Origin: Nocardia testacea NBRC 100365
Lineage (GTDB): Bacteria; Actinomycetota; Actinomycetes; Mycobacteriales; Mycobacteriaceae
Direction of reading: 5' to 3'
Assembly: GCF_000308775.1 (NCBI RefSeq)
Contig: NZ_BAGJ01000128.1
Location: 1 to 55,180, forward strand
DNA: 55,180 bases
How positions within the stretch are numbered: position 1 is the stretch's first letter; every line of letters starts with the position of its first letter. A model generated the notes under the pieces. That model made no database searches and was not told the origin of the DNA. It worked only from the letters and a program-made list of their open reading frames with translations. This document shows, in pieces, positions 43,618 through 53,250 of the stretch. Position numbers and translations under genes: made by a program.

Positions 43618-44475
43618 TCAGTCGAAAGGACCGATACCGGTGAGCGGGTTGCCGTTCTGCAGCCACCAGTAGGTGAGGACCGCGGCGGCGACCGCCAGGA
43701 CGAAGACCACGAACGATCCCGCCCCGGGCCGGACCGCCCAGCCCCGCCCGCGGTCGAGCGACCAGCGTCCGGGCCCGGTGAAGATGATGGCGACCGCGGC
43801 GCCCGCGAGGATGCTCTCCAGCTCGACCGCGCCCGGACCGGCCTTGTACTGGAACCCGGGATGCATCCCCTGCTTCCAGAACCAGGCGTCCAGGATCACC
43901 GCCAGCACCGCGCCCGCGGCCAGCGGCGTGGCCAGCCCCAGGATCAGCAGCGCCCCGCCGCCCACCTCGCCGGCGGTCACCATGGCGGCGGCCAGCGAGG
44001 GATGCTGCCAGCCGCTGCCCTCCATCATGGCTTTGGTGCCGTCCAGGCCGGGGCCGTGGAACCAGCCCGTCAGTTTCTGCAGGCCGTGGTAGAGGAAGGT
44101 GGCCCCCACGACCAGCCGCAGGATGAAAAGCCCGAAGTCGAGGGTGCCGCGGCGGTAATCACCGTTGCGGCGGCGCAGGCCGCCGTTGGGCTGATTACCG
44201 GCCGGCGGGATGCTCGCGTAGTCGTAGGTGTCCTCGCGACTGCCGCCGGGGCCGCCGGGACCCGGCGTATCGGCCGGTGTGCCGCCGGTGGTCGCCGATG
44301 CGTTCACCGGAATCTCCTTCGTCATGGCCACTGGGGGGAACTGGCCGGTCGGGGAATCGTAGGGACTCCCGACCCCGCCCGCGGTGGTCGATACCGCGCG
44401 CTGCTCTCCGGTAGACAGATTCCCGGGCCCCGCGGCCTCGGAGGACGCGGACCCGTTTCTCGCCTTGGCACTCAC
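43618..44475 (-). CDS. DoxX-family membrane protein (Rv3005c-like)
   Basis: 285 aa from a GTG at 44475 (GAGGA abuts it; an in-frame ATG at residue 51 is an alternative). A disordered N-terminal 110 residues precede four hydrophobic helices with the DoxX pattern: FGLFILRLVVGATFLYHGLQKL, PSLAAAMVTAGEVGGGALLILGL, PLAAGAVLAVILDAWF and VELESILAGAAVAIIFTGPGRWSLDR. In M. tuberculosis the homologue links superoxide dismutase and a thiol oxidoreductase in a membrane redox complex, so a part in oxidative-stress defence is plausible here. Convergent with ilvD. Confidence 0.88.
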   Translation of the reverse strand: MSAKARNGSASSEAAGPGNLSTGEQRAVSTTAGGVGSPYDSPTGQFPPVAMTKEIPVNASATTGGTPADTPGPGGPGGSREDTYDYASIPPAGNQPNGGLRRRNGDYRRGTLDFGLFILRLVVGATFLYHGLQKLTGWFHGPGLDGTKAMMEGSGWQHPSLAAAMVTAGEVGGGALLILGLATPLAAGAVLAVILDAWFWKQGMHPGFQYKAGPGAVELESILAGAAVAIIFTGPGRWSLDRGRGWAVRPGAGSFVVFVLAVAAAVLTYWWLQNGNPLTGIGPFD

Positions 44476-44645
44476 TCCTCAACAGTAAGCGGACGAACCG
44501 CCCCGCACCGGCTGAATCGGCGGCGTGTCCGTGCCATGGGCCGGCACGTGTCACAGGACGGACGCACCCGCGCCGAACGGACGCTTCCCGCCGCGACAGG
44601 GCCTTCGGGGCACACCCGGGGCCGTTTCCACTACGTTGGGAGATT

Positions 44646-45752
44646 ATGAGGTCGGTTGGCGCGCGGCGCGTGACGGTGGGGCTGGTACTCGGAGCGTTGG
44701 TGCTGAGTGGATGCGCCCGATTCGACGATTCCGCATCCAGTCCGTTCACCCCGGAACCGACGCTGGACGGCGCGGAACTCGAGCCCAAGAAACCCGAGCA
44801 GTCCGAAAGTTCCACCACCCGGCCCAGCGGTCCGTGTATCGACCCGGACCCGGCCGTCGTGGTGAGCTGCCTCGACACCACCGGCGGACTGGTCGAAATG
44901 GGCGGGTACGCGCTGGTGGCCGAACGCCGCACCGGCCGCATCCTGCAGGTGGCCCCGGAACAGCAACCGGTCGAGGTGGCCCGGGTCGATGTCGATCCCG
45001 CGGGTGACGGCGGATTGAGCGATATCGCGATCTCCCCGACCTATGCCGAGGACGGGTTGATCTACGCCTACGTCACCACACCCAGCGACAACCGGGTGGT
45101 GCGCTTCGCCGAGGGTGGGCCGCCGAAACCGGTATTGACCGGAATTCCCAAGGGCACCACCGGTAATCGCGGTGCGATCGAATGGTCGAAACCCGATCAG
45201 ATGCTGGTGCTCACCGGCGATACCGGCGACCCGGCCGCGGCCGCGAATCCCGGCAGCCGGGCCGGGAAACTGTTGCGGGTGAACAATCCGAGCTCCAGCG
45301 GCGACGCGCCCACCGAGGTCGCGGTTGCCGGAATCGGCTCGGCCGGCGATATCTGCCTCGGTGGTGACCAGATCTGGATCACCGACCGCACCCCCACCAT
45401 GGACCGGCTGCAGCGGGTCGCCCCCGACGGCGCCGTCACCACCGCGTGGACCTGGCCCGACCGGCCGGGAGTGGCCGGGTGCGCGGTGACTCCCGAGGGC
45501 GTGGCGATCTCGCTGACCGACGCGAAAGCGCTCGCGATGGCCGTGCCGGACCCCAAGACCTACGCGGTGACCGCGCCCCCCAGCGTTTTCGTCGCCAACA
45601 AGTACGGTCGTCTGCTCGGCGCGGCCCCGGCGATGGACGGGACCATCTGGGTGTCGACGGCGAACAAATCCGACGGCGGCGAGCCGACCCCGAACGACGA
45701 TCGGGTGGTACGCATCCCGCCGCCGTCCGCCGGTGGCGGCGGACCGGACTAG
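44646..45752 (+). CDS. lppZ: LppZ-like lipoprotein, PQQ sugar dehydrogenase-like beta-propeller
   Basis: 368-aa lipoprotein: signal peptide with lipobox LSGC (Cys23), a Ser/Pro-rich spacer, then a six-bladed propeller of the soluble glucose/sorbosone dehydrogenase type (GRILQVAPEQ, GGLSDIAISPTYAEDGLIYAYVTT, NRGAIEWSKPDQMLVLTGDTGD, GSRAGKLLRVNNP). The His of the typical catalytic motif LLGLAFHP is absent (LSDIAISP), so PQQ chemistry is doubtful. Gene order matches Rv3006 (lppZ). It is divergent from the DoxX gene. Confidence 0.85.
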   Translation: MRSVGARRVTVGLVLGALVLSGCARFDDSASSPFTPEPTLDGAELEPKKPEQSESSTTRPSGPCIDPDPAVVVSCLDTTGGLVEMGGYALVAERRTGRILQVAPEQQPVEVARVDVDPAGDGGLSDIAISPTYAEDGLIYAYVTTPSDNRVVRFAEGGPPKPVLTGIPKGTTGNRGAIEWSKPDQMLVLTGDTGDPAAAANPGSRAGKLLRVNNPSSSGDAPTEVAVAGIGSAGDICLGGDQIWITDRTPTMDRLQRVAPDGAVTTAWTWPDRPGVAGCAVTPEGVAISLTDAKALAMAVPDPKTYAVTAPPSVFVANKYGRLLGAAPAMDGTIWVSTANKSDGGEPTPNDDRVVRIPPPSAGGGGPD

Positions 45753-45764
45753 GAGACCGCGGCA

Positions 45765-45795
45765 GGTGCCCCGGCCGCCGGCCGGCCGGGGCACC
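45765..45795. terminator. Hairpin after the LppZ-like gene
   Basis: Perfect 12-bp arms GGTGCCCCGGCC and GGCCGGGGCACC with a 7-nt loop, 13 nt after the stop and between convergent genes. Confidence 0.85.
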
Positions 45796-45845
45796 TCCCG
45801 CACGGCGGAGCGGAGTCGCACCGCGGGGGCCGAACGCCGGGCAGG

Positions 45846-46715
45846 TCAGCCGATGCCGCTCGCTCGTGCCGCGATGATGGCGGCGAGCTCGGCGGGTCGC
45901 TCCTCCGGAATCCAGTGGGCGGCGTCGAGGGTTTCGCCGCGGAACGGTCCGGTCACGTATTCGGCCGTCAGTTCGGCACCCTTACGTGCCATGAAAACGT
46001 CCCGGCTGCCCCATACATGCGTCGTCGGGACACCGACAGCACGCCCGGCACGCCGCGGCGCGACGAGTGGCATCGCCCGGTACCAGTTCAGCGCGTAGTG
46101 CAGTGCTCCGCCGTCGACGATATCGCGCCGGATCCGGCCGAACTGTTCGTCGTCCATCCGCGACAGTTCCCGGGCCCGGCGTTGCCACTGCGGGCTGCGT
46201 ACGGCATCGGCCGCGCGAAAACCGCGCGATATCACCACTTCGGGTAGCCACGGCGCTTGGAACCACACCATGTAGAACGTGCGGAACAACTGCGTACTGC
46301 CGAGACAGGATCGGACGAACGCCATGGGATGCGGGACCGATACCGAGGTGAGCGTACGCACCAGGGACGGGTGCGTCGCCGCGGTCGACCAGGCCACGGC
46401 CGATCCCCAGTCGTGGCCGACGAGATGCACCGGTCCGGCACCGAGCGTGTCGATCAGCGCCGCCGTATCACCGACCAGCGCACTCATCCGGTAGGCGAAC
46501 CGCCCCCGCGGCCGGGCGCCGGGCGAGTACCCGCGCTGATCGGGCGCGATCGTGCGGTAGCCGCGCTCGTGCAGATAGGGGGTGAGACGCGCCCATTGCC
46601 GGGAGGTCTGCGGGAATCCGTGCAGTAACACGACCGGCTCGCCGTCGGACGGACCGTCGTCGACCACATCGAAGGTGAGCCCATCGTTGGTGAACGTTGT
46701 CAGGCGATTGTTCAT
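45846..46715 (-). CDS. Epoxide hydrolase-like alpha/beta hydrolase
   Basis: 289 aa from the ATG at 46715 with GGGGGA upstream. HGFPQTSRQW is the oxyanion motif, nucleophile Asp102 lies in VGHDWGSAVAW, and the C-terminal His is in LDAAHWIPEE. The HDWG nucleophile and a cap Tyr in ALNWYRAMP are typical of epoxide hydrolases, which open epoxides to diols via an ester on the Asp. The second cap Tyr is not certain. The downstream end is convergent with the LppZ-like gene. Confidence 0.85.
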   Translation of the reverse strand: MNNRLTTFTNDGLTFDVVDDGPSDGEPVVLLHGFPQTSRQWARLTPYLHERGYRTIAPDQRGYSPGARPRGRFAYRMSALVGDTAALIDTLGAGPVHLVGHDWGSAVAWSTAATHPSLVRTLTSVSVPHPMAFVRSCLGSTQLFRTFYMVWFQAPWLPEVVISRGFRAADAVRSPQWQRRARELSRMDDEQFGRIRRDIVDGGALHYALNWYRAMPLVAPRRAGRAVGVPTTHVWGSRDVFMARKGAELTAEYVTGPFRGETLDAAHWIPEERPAELAAIIAARASGIG

Positions 46716-46761
46716 GAGTCCCCCGGCCGGTGCGTATCGATCCAACGGTGCCACCGTATCG

Positions 46762-47403
46762 TCAGGCGCCGGCCGCGGCGACCGGTTGCCGGAGGATGGT
46801 GCGCAGCTTCTCGGGCGCCACCTTGCGTGCGTCACCGAGATAGATCTCGTGGTGTCGGCCGACCATCCGCAACCCGTTGTCCGGGATGAATTCGTGGTGC
46901 ATCCGGGCCAGCACCCCGGCTTCGTCGTCGTAGGAGCCGATGTGCAGTGTCTGCACACAGCGCCCCTCCGAGAGGGTTTCCAGGCGTACGTCGTACAGCC
47001 GCCGCGGGCGATCACCGGCCGCGACCTGCTCGACCACGGCCGCGAAAAGGTCCCCCTCGATCCAGTCCGGGACCATGATCATCAGCGTCCAGTCCCAGCG
47101 GGATTTGTCCCGCGCGGCGGTGAAGGCGTCCATCTCGTCGGCCCACCACAGACCTTCCAGCGGCATCACGACATAGTCGCGTCCGAGCTCACGCTTGCTG
47201 GCGAATTTCAGTGTGTAGGCCAGCGGGTAGAGCGCCTCGGTCGCGTGACCGAAGGCGGGGTCGGTATTGGGGTCACCGTGCCCGTCGACCATGAGGTACT
47301 GCAGATCCGGCACCTCCACCACCTCGAACCGGCCCTGCCGGGCCCGGTAGGCCGCGATCTCCTTCTTGAAGTCGACCTTGTCGGCTGTCGCTCTGTCCGT
47401 CAT
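46762..47403 (-). CDS. GyrI-like small-molecule-binding protein
   Basis: 213-aa protein: DFKKEIAAYRARQGRFEVVEVPDLQYLMVDGHGDPNTDPAFGHATEALYPLAYTLKF, then a second half with CVQTLHIGSYDDEAGVLARMHHEF and an end resembling GyrI domains. Such stand-alone SOUL/GyrI-like proteins bind or hydrolyse small cationic compounds. It follows a PadR gene and overlaps its reading frame by 131 nt, so PadR probably controls it. Confidence 0.87.
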   Translation of the reverse strand: MTDRATADKVDFKKEIAAYRARQGRFEVVEVPDLQYLMVDGHGDPNTDPAFGHATEALYPLAYTLKFASKRELGRDYVVMPLEGLWWADEMDAFTAARDKSRWDWTLMIMVPDWIEGDLFAAVVEQVAAGDRPRRLYDVRLETLSEGRCVQTLHIGSYDDEAGVLARMHHEFIPDNGLRMVGRHHEIYLGDARKVAPEKLRTILRQPVAAAGA

Positions 47404-47917
47404 CGGGCACCTGGACTCGCCGGGCGAGCCACGACCTCTCTGCCTCCAGGAGGCTCAGGGAATAGGAGAAGACCTCGCGCGCGGGCAACGCGAGAGGCGA
47501 CTGCGCGGACGCCGCCGCCTCGACGGCGGCGATCCGCGCCTCGAGCTGCCGCAGCCGGTCGGCGAGCGCACGCCGGTATTCGGGTTCGGACAGCAGCGGC
47601 AGGTTCGAAACACCCACGAGAAAGGGGTGCGGTACCGGGTGCGGCTCCGCGACGAGCGCGAGCGCGGTGCGGGCGGCGACCTCACGCCCCGCCGCGGTGG
47701 CACGGAAGACGCGACGCCCCTTCGCGGCGGCGGGCGCCTCGGCGTGCACCAGCCCGCGTTTTTCCAGCTTGGCGAGCAGGTAGTAGATCGACGAGAACCC
47801 GATCTCGGTCCACTGCCGTATCCCGCGGCGTTCGATGACCTGTTCGAGATCGTAACCGTGCTGCGGGGACTCGATGATCAGGCCGAGGACGACGAGTTCG
47901 GAAGGAGTGAGCTCCAC
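47273..47917 (-). CDS. PadR-family transcriptional regulator
   Basis: Winged-helix regulator from the GTG at 47917: LTPSELVVLGLIIESPQHGYDLEQVIERRGIRQWTEIGFSSIYYLLAKLEKRGLVHAE (about 1-60), then helical dimerisation sequence to about residue 172 (EVFSYSLSLLEAERSWLARRV). After that, 42 residues (Gly/Arg-rich) run inside the GyrI-like gene in another frame, a 131-nt overlap that is unusual; PadR proteins normally end near residue 175. A one-base indel near 47405-47420 would end it at the TGA overlapping the GyrI ATG. A perfect palindrome immediately upstream of the GTG implies autoregulation. Confidence 0.82.
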   Translation of the reverse strand: MELTPSELVVLGLIIESPQHGYDLEQVIERRGIRQWTEIGFSSIYYLLAKLEKRGLVHAEAPAAAKGRRVFRATAAGREVAARTALALVAEPHPVPHPFLVGVSNLPLLSEPEYRRALADRLRQLEARIAAVEAAASAQSPLALPAREVFSYSLSLLEAERSWLARRVQVPDDGQSDSRQGRLQEGDRGLPGPAGPVRGGGGAGSAVPHGRRAR

Positions 47918-47922
47918 GGCGC

Positions 47923-47940
47923 TATTCTAGCACTAGAATA
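47923..47940. promoter_or_regulatory. PadR operator
   Basis: TATTCTAGCACTAGAATA, 8-bp perfect arms with a 2-nt centre, 5 nt upstream of the PadR GTG. It leaves no room for a ribosome site, so the transcript may be nearly leaderless and the operator would cover its promoter. Confidence 0.75.
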
Positions 47941-47984
47941 AACCAGCGACGCAGACTCATCCGGCCCGCTGCCCACAACGCGAA

Positions 47985-48018
47985 CCGGCCCGCCCCGCAC
48001 GAGGCGGGACGGGCCGGT
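47985..48018 (-). terminator. gatB terminator
   Basis: Arms CCGGCCCGCCCCGC and GGCGGGACGGGCCGG pair with a 1-nt bulge around a short loop, 19 nt beyond the gatB stop on the minus strand. Confidence 0.75.
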
Positions 48019-48036
48019 GAAAGGATTCCGCGAGAG

Positions 48037-49545
48037 CTACCCGCCGCAGGCAGCGAGAACGAGCTCCCGCACCCGCGCCGCGTCGGCCTGGCCGCGCGTG
48101 GCCTTCATGACATCGCCGACGATCTTGCCCGCGGCCTGCACCTTGCCGGAGCGGATCTTGTCGGCGATATCGGGATTGGCGGCCAGCGCCTTGTCGACCT
48201 CGGCCTGTAGCGCGCTGTCGTCGCTGACCATGCCCAGGCCCTTGCTCTCCACGATATGGGCCGGATCCCCGGCGCCGTCGAGCACCAGGTCGACCACCTG
48301 TTTGGCGACCTTGTTGTTCACCGTCTTGGCCTCGACCAGGCCGATCACCTCGGCCACCTGCGCGGGCGTGATCGGCAGGTCCTCGAGGGCGACACCGCGC
48401 TCGTTGGCCTTCTCGGTGAGGTAGGCGACCCACCAGGAACGCGCCTCCTTGGCGGGGGCGCCGGCATCGACCGTCGCGATGATCAGGTCCAGCGCACCGG
48501 CGTTCACCAGATCGCGCATCACCTCGTCGGAGACACCCCAATCCGACTGGATGCGCGCCCGGCGCAGCCACGGATACTCGGGAATGGTGCCGCGCAGCCC
48601 CTCCACCCAGTCCGCGTCGGGCGCGACCGGTTCCAGATCGGGTTCGGGGAAGTAGCGGTAGTCCTCGGCGGTCTCCTTGCGGCGGCCCGGGGAGGTGGAC
48701 CCGTCGGCCTCGTGGAAATGCCGGGTCTCCTGGATCACCTCGCCGCCGGTGGCCAGCACCGCGCCCTGGCGGCGCATCTCGAACCGGACCGCGACCTCGA
48801 CGCTCTTGAGCGAGTTCACGTTCTTGGTCTCGGTGCGGGTGCCGAAGACCTCGGCGCCGACCGGCATGAGCGAGACATTGGCGTCGCAGCGCAGCGAACC
48901 GTGCTCCATCCGGACATCGGAGACGTTCAGGGATTTCAGCAGATCGCGCAGGGCGGTCACATACGCGCGCGCGACCTCGGGTGCGCGGTCGCCGGCGCCG
49001 GTGACGGGTTTGGTGACGATCTCGATGAGCGGCACCCCGGCCCGGTTGTAGTCGAGCAGGGAATGACTCGCCCCGTGGATACGCCCGGTCGCGCCGCCGA
49101 CGTGTACCGATTTACCGGTGTCCTCCTCCATGTGCGCACGCTCGATCTCCACCCGGAAAGTGGTGCCGTCGTCGAGCGGGACATCGAGGTATCCCCCGGT
49201 GGCGATGGGTTCGTCGTACTGGCTGATCTGATAGTTCTTCGGCTGATCGGGGTAGAAGTAGTTCTTGCGCGCGAACCGGCCCCACGGCGTGATGGAACAG
49301 TTGAGCGCCAGTCCGATCCGCACCGCCGACTCGACGGCCTGCTGGTTGACCACCGGCAGCGAACCGGGCAGGCCCAGGCAGACCGGGCAGACCTGGGTGT
49401 TGGGGTCGGCGCCGAAGGTGGTCGGGCAACCGCAGAACATCTTGGTCGCGGTGTTCAGCTCGACATGGACCTCCATGCCGAGCACCGGCTCGTACCGGGT
49501 GACGACCTCGGCGTAATCCATGAGTTCGACGGTGGGTGCGCTCAT
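48037..49545 (-). CDS. gatB: Aspartyl/glutamyl-tRNA(Asn/Gln) amidotransferase subunit B
   Basis: 502-aa subunit that phosphorylates mischarged Glu-tRNA(Gln)/Asp-tRNA(Asn) and uses ammonia from GatA. Family signature: [48 protein letters not shown] (Zn Cys pairs), [39 protein letters not shown], and a C-terminal YqeY/tRNA-binding domain ([19 protein letters not shown]). Start ATG at 49545. gatA and gatC are not in the window; they may lie beyond the right edge, as in mycobacteria. Confidence 0.97.
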   Translation of the reverse strand: MSAPTVELMDYAEVVTRYEPVLGMEVHVELNTATKMFCGCPTTFGADPNTQVCPVCLGLPGSLPVVNQQAVESAVRIGLALNCSITPWGRFARKNYFYPDQPKNYQISQYDEPIATGGYLDVPLDDGTTFRVEIERAHMEEDTGKSVHVGGATGRIHGASHSLLDYNRAGVPLIEIVTKPVTGAGDRAPEVARAYVTALRDLLKSLNVSDVRMEHGSLRCDANVSLMPVGAEVFGTRTETKNVNSLKSVEVAVRFEMRRQGAVLATGGEVIQETRHFHEADGSTSPGRRKETAEDYRYFPEPDLEPVAPDADWVEGLRGTIPEYPWLRRARIQSDWGVSDEVMRDLVNAGALDLIIATVDAGAPAKEARSWWVAYLTEKANERGVALEDLPITPAQVAEVIGLVEAKTVNNKVAKQVVDLVLDGAGDPAHIVESKGLGMVSDDSALQAEVDKALAANPDIADKIRSGKVQAAGKIVGDVMKATRGQADAARVRELVLAACGG

Positions 49546-49588
49546 GGCCCACAGTCTAAGCGTGCAGGCATGCCCCTCCGGTGGGCGG

Positions 49589-50974
49589 TCAGTCCACTCG
49601 GATCCGTGCGCCGAGCCAGCCGGTGACCGTATCGAGGGCCACCGGATCGATGGTCGTCTCGATGGTCTCGTACTCGCCGGGCAGGCCGGATACGGCGGGC
49701 TGCATCAGATGGTTGAGCCCGTCCAGCACCGTGACCGTGGCATCCGGGGCGGCGCCCAGCAGCTCACGCATGGGTTGTTCGTTCTGCGCCGGCGGGACCT
49801 GCACATCCCTGGATCCGAAGAACGCCAGCACCGGTATCCGCAGCGCGGACAGCGCGGGAGCCGGATCGTAGGAGACCAGCGCGGCCATATACGGGGTGTT
49901 CTCGCCGGTCAGGGCCTCGGAGGCGGTGCGCAGCTCCGTCGGCAGTGTGCGGTTGTAGGTCTCCGACAGCCGTGCGGCCTTGGTGAGCCGGCCGGCCCGC
50001 AGCGCCGCGGTCCAGTCCCGCAGAAAGGCGAGATGGGCGTCCAGCCGGTCGGGGGTGGCTCCGGCCTCGAGGAAGGTCCGGCGGCCCTGGGCCAGGATGA
50101 TCTCGGTCCCGGGGACGGCGGGTGCGGCCATCAGGATGGTGAACGCGATCCCGTTCTCGGGGCGCGCGGCCACCAGCGGCGCCAGATAACCGCCTTCGGA
50201 ATGCCCGAGCAGGCCGATACGGTCGGCGTCGATCTCCGGGCGCGCGCGCAGGAAACGCAGTCCCGCCTCGATATCACCGGCCAGATCGGGGTAATTCGCC
50301 TGATTCAGGTTGCCGCCGGTACCGCCGACTCCGCGATCGTCGGTGCGCAGCACCGCGTACCCCGCCCGGGTGAGGGTATCGGCCAGCAGCAGGAACGGCC
50401 GGTGCCCGGCGATCTCCTCATTGCGGTCCTGTGGACCGCTGCCGCCGATGAGGACGACCGCCGGCAGCGGCCCGGTGGTCGCCGCGGGACGGGTCAGGGT
50501 GCCCGCGACGGTGATACCGCCGCTCGGGTACGAAACCTCTTCGGAGATATAGGGATACGGCGGTGCGGGTTGCTGGGGACGGGCCGGGGCACCGACCGGC
50601 CGGCGATTCAGTCGCAACCCGAAACTGTGCCCGGACTGGCGGAAATCACCCACGATGGCATCGGCCGATTCGTCGAGCCGGCCCGCGAACCGCGCGTCGC
50701 CCGGGACATCCGGCACCCCGAACTCCACCCGCCCGGGTTCGGCCACCACTTCTGCCAGGGCACGGCCGGCGATCCGTTCGGCGGGTATATCGATCCGCCC
50801 GCTGGTCCGACCGGTGAAATCCACCGCCACCACGACCGGCGCGCCGGGCACCTCGATCGCCCCGTGCCATTGCCCGCGCACCCGGTCGTCGACGGCGCCG
50901 CCCGGGCAACCGGCCAGTACCGGGACGAGCATCGAGAGAACCGCAACCAGCAACACACCCCTGCCATGGCGCAT
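49589..50974 (-). CDS. Secreted alpha/beta hydrolase, lipoprotein
   Basis: 461 aa from the ATG at 50974. Lipobox LAGC (Cys23) follows a clear signal peptide. Residues about 30-125 are a beta-rich N-terminal domain ([35 protein letters not shown]), as found in secreted hydrolases of this group. The hydrolase domain has [24 protein letters not shown], nucleophile Ser in [11 protein letters not shown], Asp in [11 protein letters not shown] and His in [10 protein letters not shown]. Substrate unknown; esterase or peptidase (S9-like) activity is likely. It sits between gatB and pfkA on the same strand. Confidence 0.85.
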   Translation of the reverse strand: MRHGRGVLLVAVLSMLVPVLAGCPGGAVDDRVRGQWHGAIEVPGAPVVVAVDFTGRTSGRIDIPAERIAGRALAEVVAEPGRVEFGVPDVPGDARFAGRLDESADAIVGDFRQSGHSFGLRLNRRPVGAPARPQQPAPPYPYISEEVSYPSGGITVAGTLTRPAATTGPLPAVVLIGGSGPQDRNEEIAGHRPFLLLADTLTRAGYAVLRTDDRGVGGTGGNLNQANYPDLAGDIEAGLRFLRARPEIDADRIGLLGHSEGGYLAPLVAARPENGIAFTILMAAPAVPGTEIILAQGRRTFLEAGATPDRLDAHLAFLRDWTAALRAGRLTKAARLSETYNRTLPTELRTASEALTGENTPYMAALVSYDPAPALSALRIPVLAFFGSRDVQVPPAQNEQPMRELLGAAPDATVTVLDGLNHLMQPAVSGLPGEYETIETTIDPVALDTVTGWLGARIRVD

Positions 50975-51078
50975 GGTCCGACTGTATCCCCGCGCCGCGG
51001 CGCGACCCCGGCGAAGCACCGAGGTCGCGCCGAGGATTTCGGCCGGACCCCCGGTTCCGGCGCCGCCGGCGGGCGGGT

Positions 51079-52113
51079 TCAGCCGAAGAAGGCGCGGGCT
51101 TCGTCGTAGCGGTCGGCCGGAACACGTTTGAGCTGTTTGGTCGCCTCGTGCAGCGGCACCAGCCCGATCTCGGTACCCCGCAGGGCCACCATCTGACCGA
51201 AATGCCCGGCGTGCACCGCTTCGGCCGCGTGCAGGCCGAACCGCGTGGCCAGCACCCGGTCGTACGGGGACGGGCTGCCGCCGCGCTGCACGTGCCCCAG
51301 CACCGTAGTGCGGACCTCTTTGCCGATCCGGCGTTCGATCTCCACCCCCAACTGCTGCGCGACGCCGGTGAACCGTTCGTGCCCGAATTCGTCGACTCCG
51401 CCCTCCCGCAGGGTGAACCCGGAGTCGGGAGCGGGATGCGAGCCTTCGGCGACCACGCAGATGAAATGTTTGTCGCCGCGCTGGAACCGGCTCTTGATCA
51501 GTGCACAGACCTCGGTCACGTCGAAGGGCTGTTCGGGGACCAGCGTCAGATGGGCGCCCGCCGCCATACCGGCGTGTACGGCGATCCAGCCCGCGTGCCG
51601 GCCCATGACCTCGACCAGCATCACCCGCTGATGGGATTCCGCGGTGGTGTGCAGCCGGTCGATGGCCTCGGTGGCGATGGACAGGGCGGTGTCGTGGCCG
51701 AAGGTGACATCGGTGCAGTCGATATCGTTGTCGATCGTCTTCGGCACGCCGACGACGGGAACACCCTCCTCGGACAGCCAGCTGGCGGCGGTCAGCGTGC
51801 CCTCTCCGCCGATCGGGATGAGCGCTTCGATGCCGTTGTCGTCGAGCGTCCGGCGGATCTGCCCAAGGCCCGCGCGCAGGATATCGGGGTTGGTACGCGC
51901 CGTACCGAGCATGGTGCCGCCCTTGGCGAGCAGGCGGTCGGTGCGATCGTCGTTCTGGATCCGGATCTTGCGGTCCTCGAGTAATCCGCGCCAGCCGTCC
52001 TCGAAGCCGACGATCGCGTCACCGTAGCGGCCGTTCGCGGTGCGAACGACAGCGCGGATCACCGCGTTCAGTCCCGGGCAGTCCCCACCTCCGGTCAGGA
52101 TTCCGATGCGCAT
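51079..52113 (-). CDS. pfkA: 6-phosphofructokinase
   Basis: 344 aa from the ATG at 52113 (another ATG lies 9 nt earlier). Motifs: MRIGILTGGGDCPGLNAVIR, IGGEGTLTAASWL, catalytic PKTIDNDIDCTDVTFGHDTA, and substrate loop VEVMGRHAGWIAVHAGMA. Gly in GGEGT points to ATP rather than pyrophosphate as phosphoryl donor, while Lys in PKTIDND is the form also seen in pyrophosphate enzymes; this combination occurs in actinobacterial ATP-dependent enzymes. It performs the committed glycolytic step. Position after gatB matches M. tuberculosis pfkA. Confidence 0.95.
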   Translation of the reverse strand: MRIGILTGGGDCPGLNAVIRAVVRTANGRYGDAIVGFEDGWRGLLEDRKIRIQNDDRTDRLLAKGGTMLGTARTNPDILRAGLGQIRRTLDDNGIEALIPIGGEGTLTAASWLSEEGVPVVGVPKTIDNDIDCTDVTFGHDTALSIATEAIDRLHTTAESHQRVMLVEVMGRHAGWIAVHAGMAAGAHLTLVPEQPFDVTEVCALIKSRFQRGDKHFICVVAEGSHPAPDSGFTLREGGVDEFGHERFTGVAQQLGVEIERRIGKEVRTTVLGHVQRGGSPSPYDRVLATRFGLHAAEAVHAGHFGQMVALRGTEIGLVPLHEATKQLKRVPADRYDEARAFFG

Positions 52114-52201
52114 GGCGCCCATCTTGCCCGCTGCGAGACACCTTTGCCGCGTCGGGCCCGTGAATGTCCGGTAACGCCCGCGCACCGGGCGGGAGTGCCG
52201 C

Positions 52202-53116
52202 TCACCGGGCCGGGCAGGACCCGCCGGTGAACTCGCCCAGATGCTGGGAGATCAGGCCCGCCATCTCGTCGAGGAGATTCATCCCGTCGGAGAACGTGCC
52301 CGAATCCGGTTGCGCGGCAAGCGCTATCGCGACCGAACCGCCACTGGCCGGTACCAGGCCGAACTGCCGCACCAGATAGGCCCCGTCGGTGTCCGGACCC
52401 CAGCCGCCCTTGAACTCGGCCGCCTCGAACACCGAACCGAGACCCCACTGCTGATTCGCGCTGACCGAACCCATCAACTGCACGACCTTCTCCGAGCCCG
52501 GGAGACAGGGCAGTTTCGAGGCGAACCGCACCTGGTCGGCGAGCGACCACTCGGACTGCCCGAATGACGAGTACTCCGCGCGCTTCGGCTTCTCCGCCAC
52601 GACGGTGACACTGTCGCCGCCCTCGCGCAGCACCGCCTGGACCGATTGGGCGGCTTCCCGAGGGGTCCCCAGCGCGGACCACAGGGTGTCCGCGGCGGTG
52701 TTGTCCGACGCGGTGATGGCGGCCGAGGCGGCGTAGGACTGGCCCCCGGGGTTCTTCCGCTCGGCGGCCACCACCAGCGGAACCTTCATCGTCGACCACG
52801 CGGGACCGGTGGTCCACTTGCCCAGTCCGACGAACTGTTCACCGCCCACCGGCATGATCGCCAGACCCAGTTTCCCTTTCGCCGACTGCTCGAGCACCGT
52901 GAAATCGGCGGCCAGCGTGCCCGGAATGGTGATCGAGACCTTGCCGCCCGGCGCTTCGGCCGCCGCCTGGGTGATCGAGGTGGTCAGCGGCCGTTTCTCG
53001 GGCTCGGATCCGCAGGCCGGCGCGACGACTGCGACGAGCAGGCAGGCAGTGATCGCGAGCAGGCGACGGACCAGTGGGAGTTCCCGTTTCTTATCGGCCG
53101 ACACTTCTCTCCGCAT
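52202..53116 (-). CDS. Beta-lactamase-fold serine hydrolase, exported
   Basis: 304 aa from the ATG at 53116. A signal-anchor or lipoprotein signal (LLAITACLLVAVVAPAC, Cys35) is present, though the -3 residue is atypical. Active-site motifs of the class A beta-lactamase/penicillin-binding fold: Ser108-Thr-Met-Lys111 in PAWSTMKVPL and Ser137-Asp-Asn in TASDNTAAD; a Lys-Gly-Gly in AEFKGGWGP may be the third motif. No class A Glu166 equivalent was recognised, so resistance function is not implied. Similar proteins occur widely in mycobacteria. It precedes pfkA on the same strand. Confidence 0.82.
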   Translation of the reverse strand: MRREVSADKKRELPLVRRLLAITACLLVAVVAPACGSEPEKRPLTTSITQAAAEAPGGKVSITIPGTLAADFTVLEQSAKGKLGLAIMPVGGEQFVGLGKWTTGPAWSTMKVPLVVAAERKNPGGQSYAASAAITASDNTAADTLWSALGTPREAAQSVQAVLREGGDSVTVVAEKPKRAEYSSFGQSEWSLADQVRFASKLPCLPGSEKVVQLMGSVSANQQWGLGSVFEAAEFKGGWGPDTDGAYLVRQFGLVPASGGSVAIALAAQPDSGTFSDGMNLLDEMAGLISQHLGEFTGGSCPAR

Positions 53117-53250
53117 GGCTCTTGTGATCTCCCACAGTCCCGATGATTCGTACCCGGTCGGAAAACCGTACTCCATCGGCGGCCCCGGCCCGGCCCGGAT
53201 GAGCCCGCCGGGGACGCGAACGAATGCGCGGTTCCGCGTCTACCGGCAGG

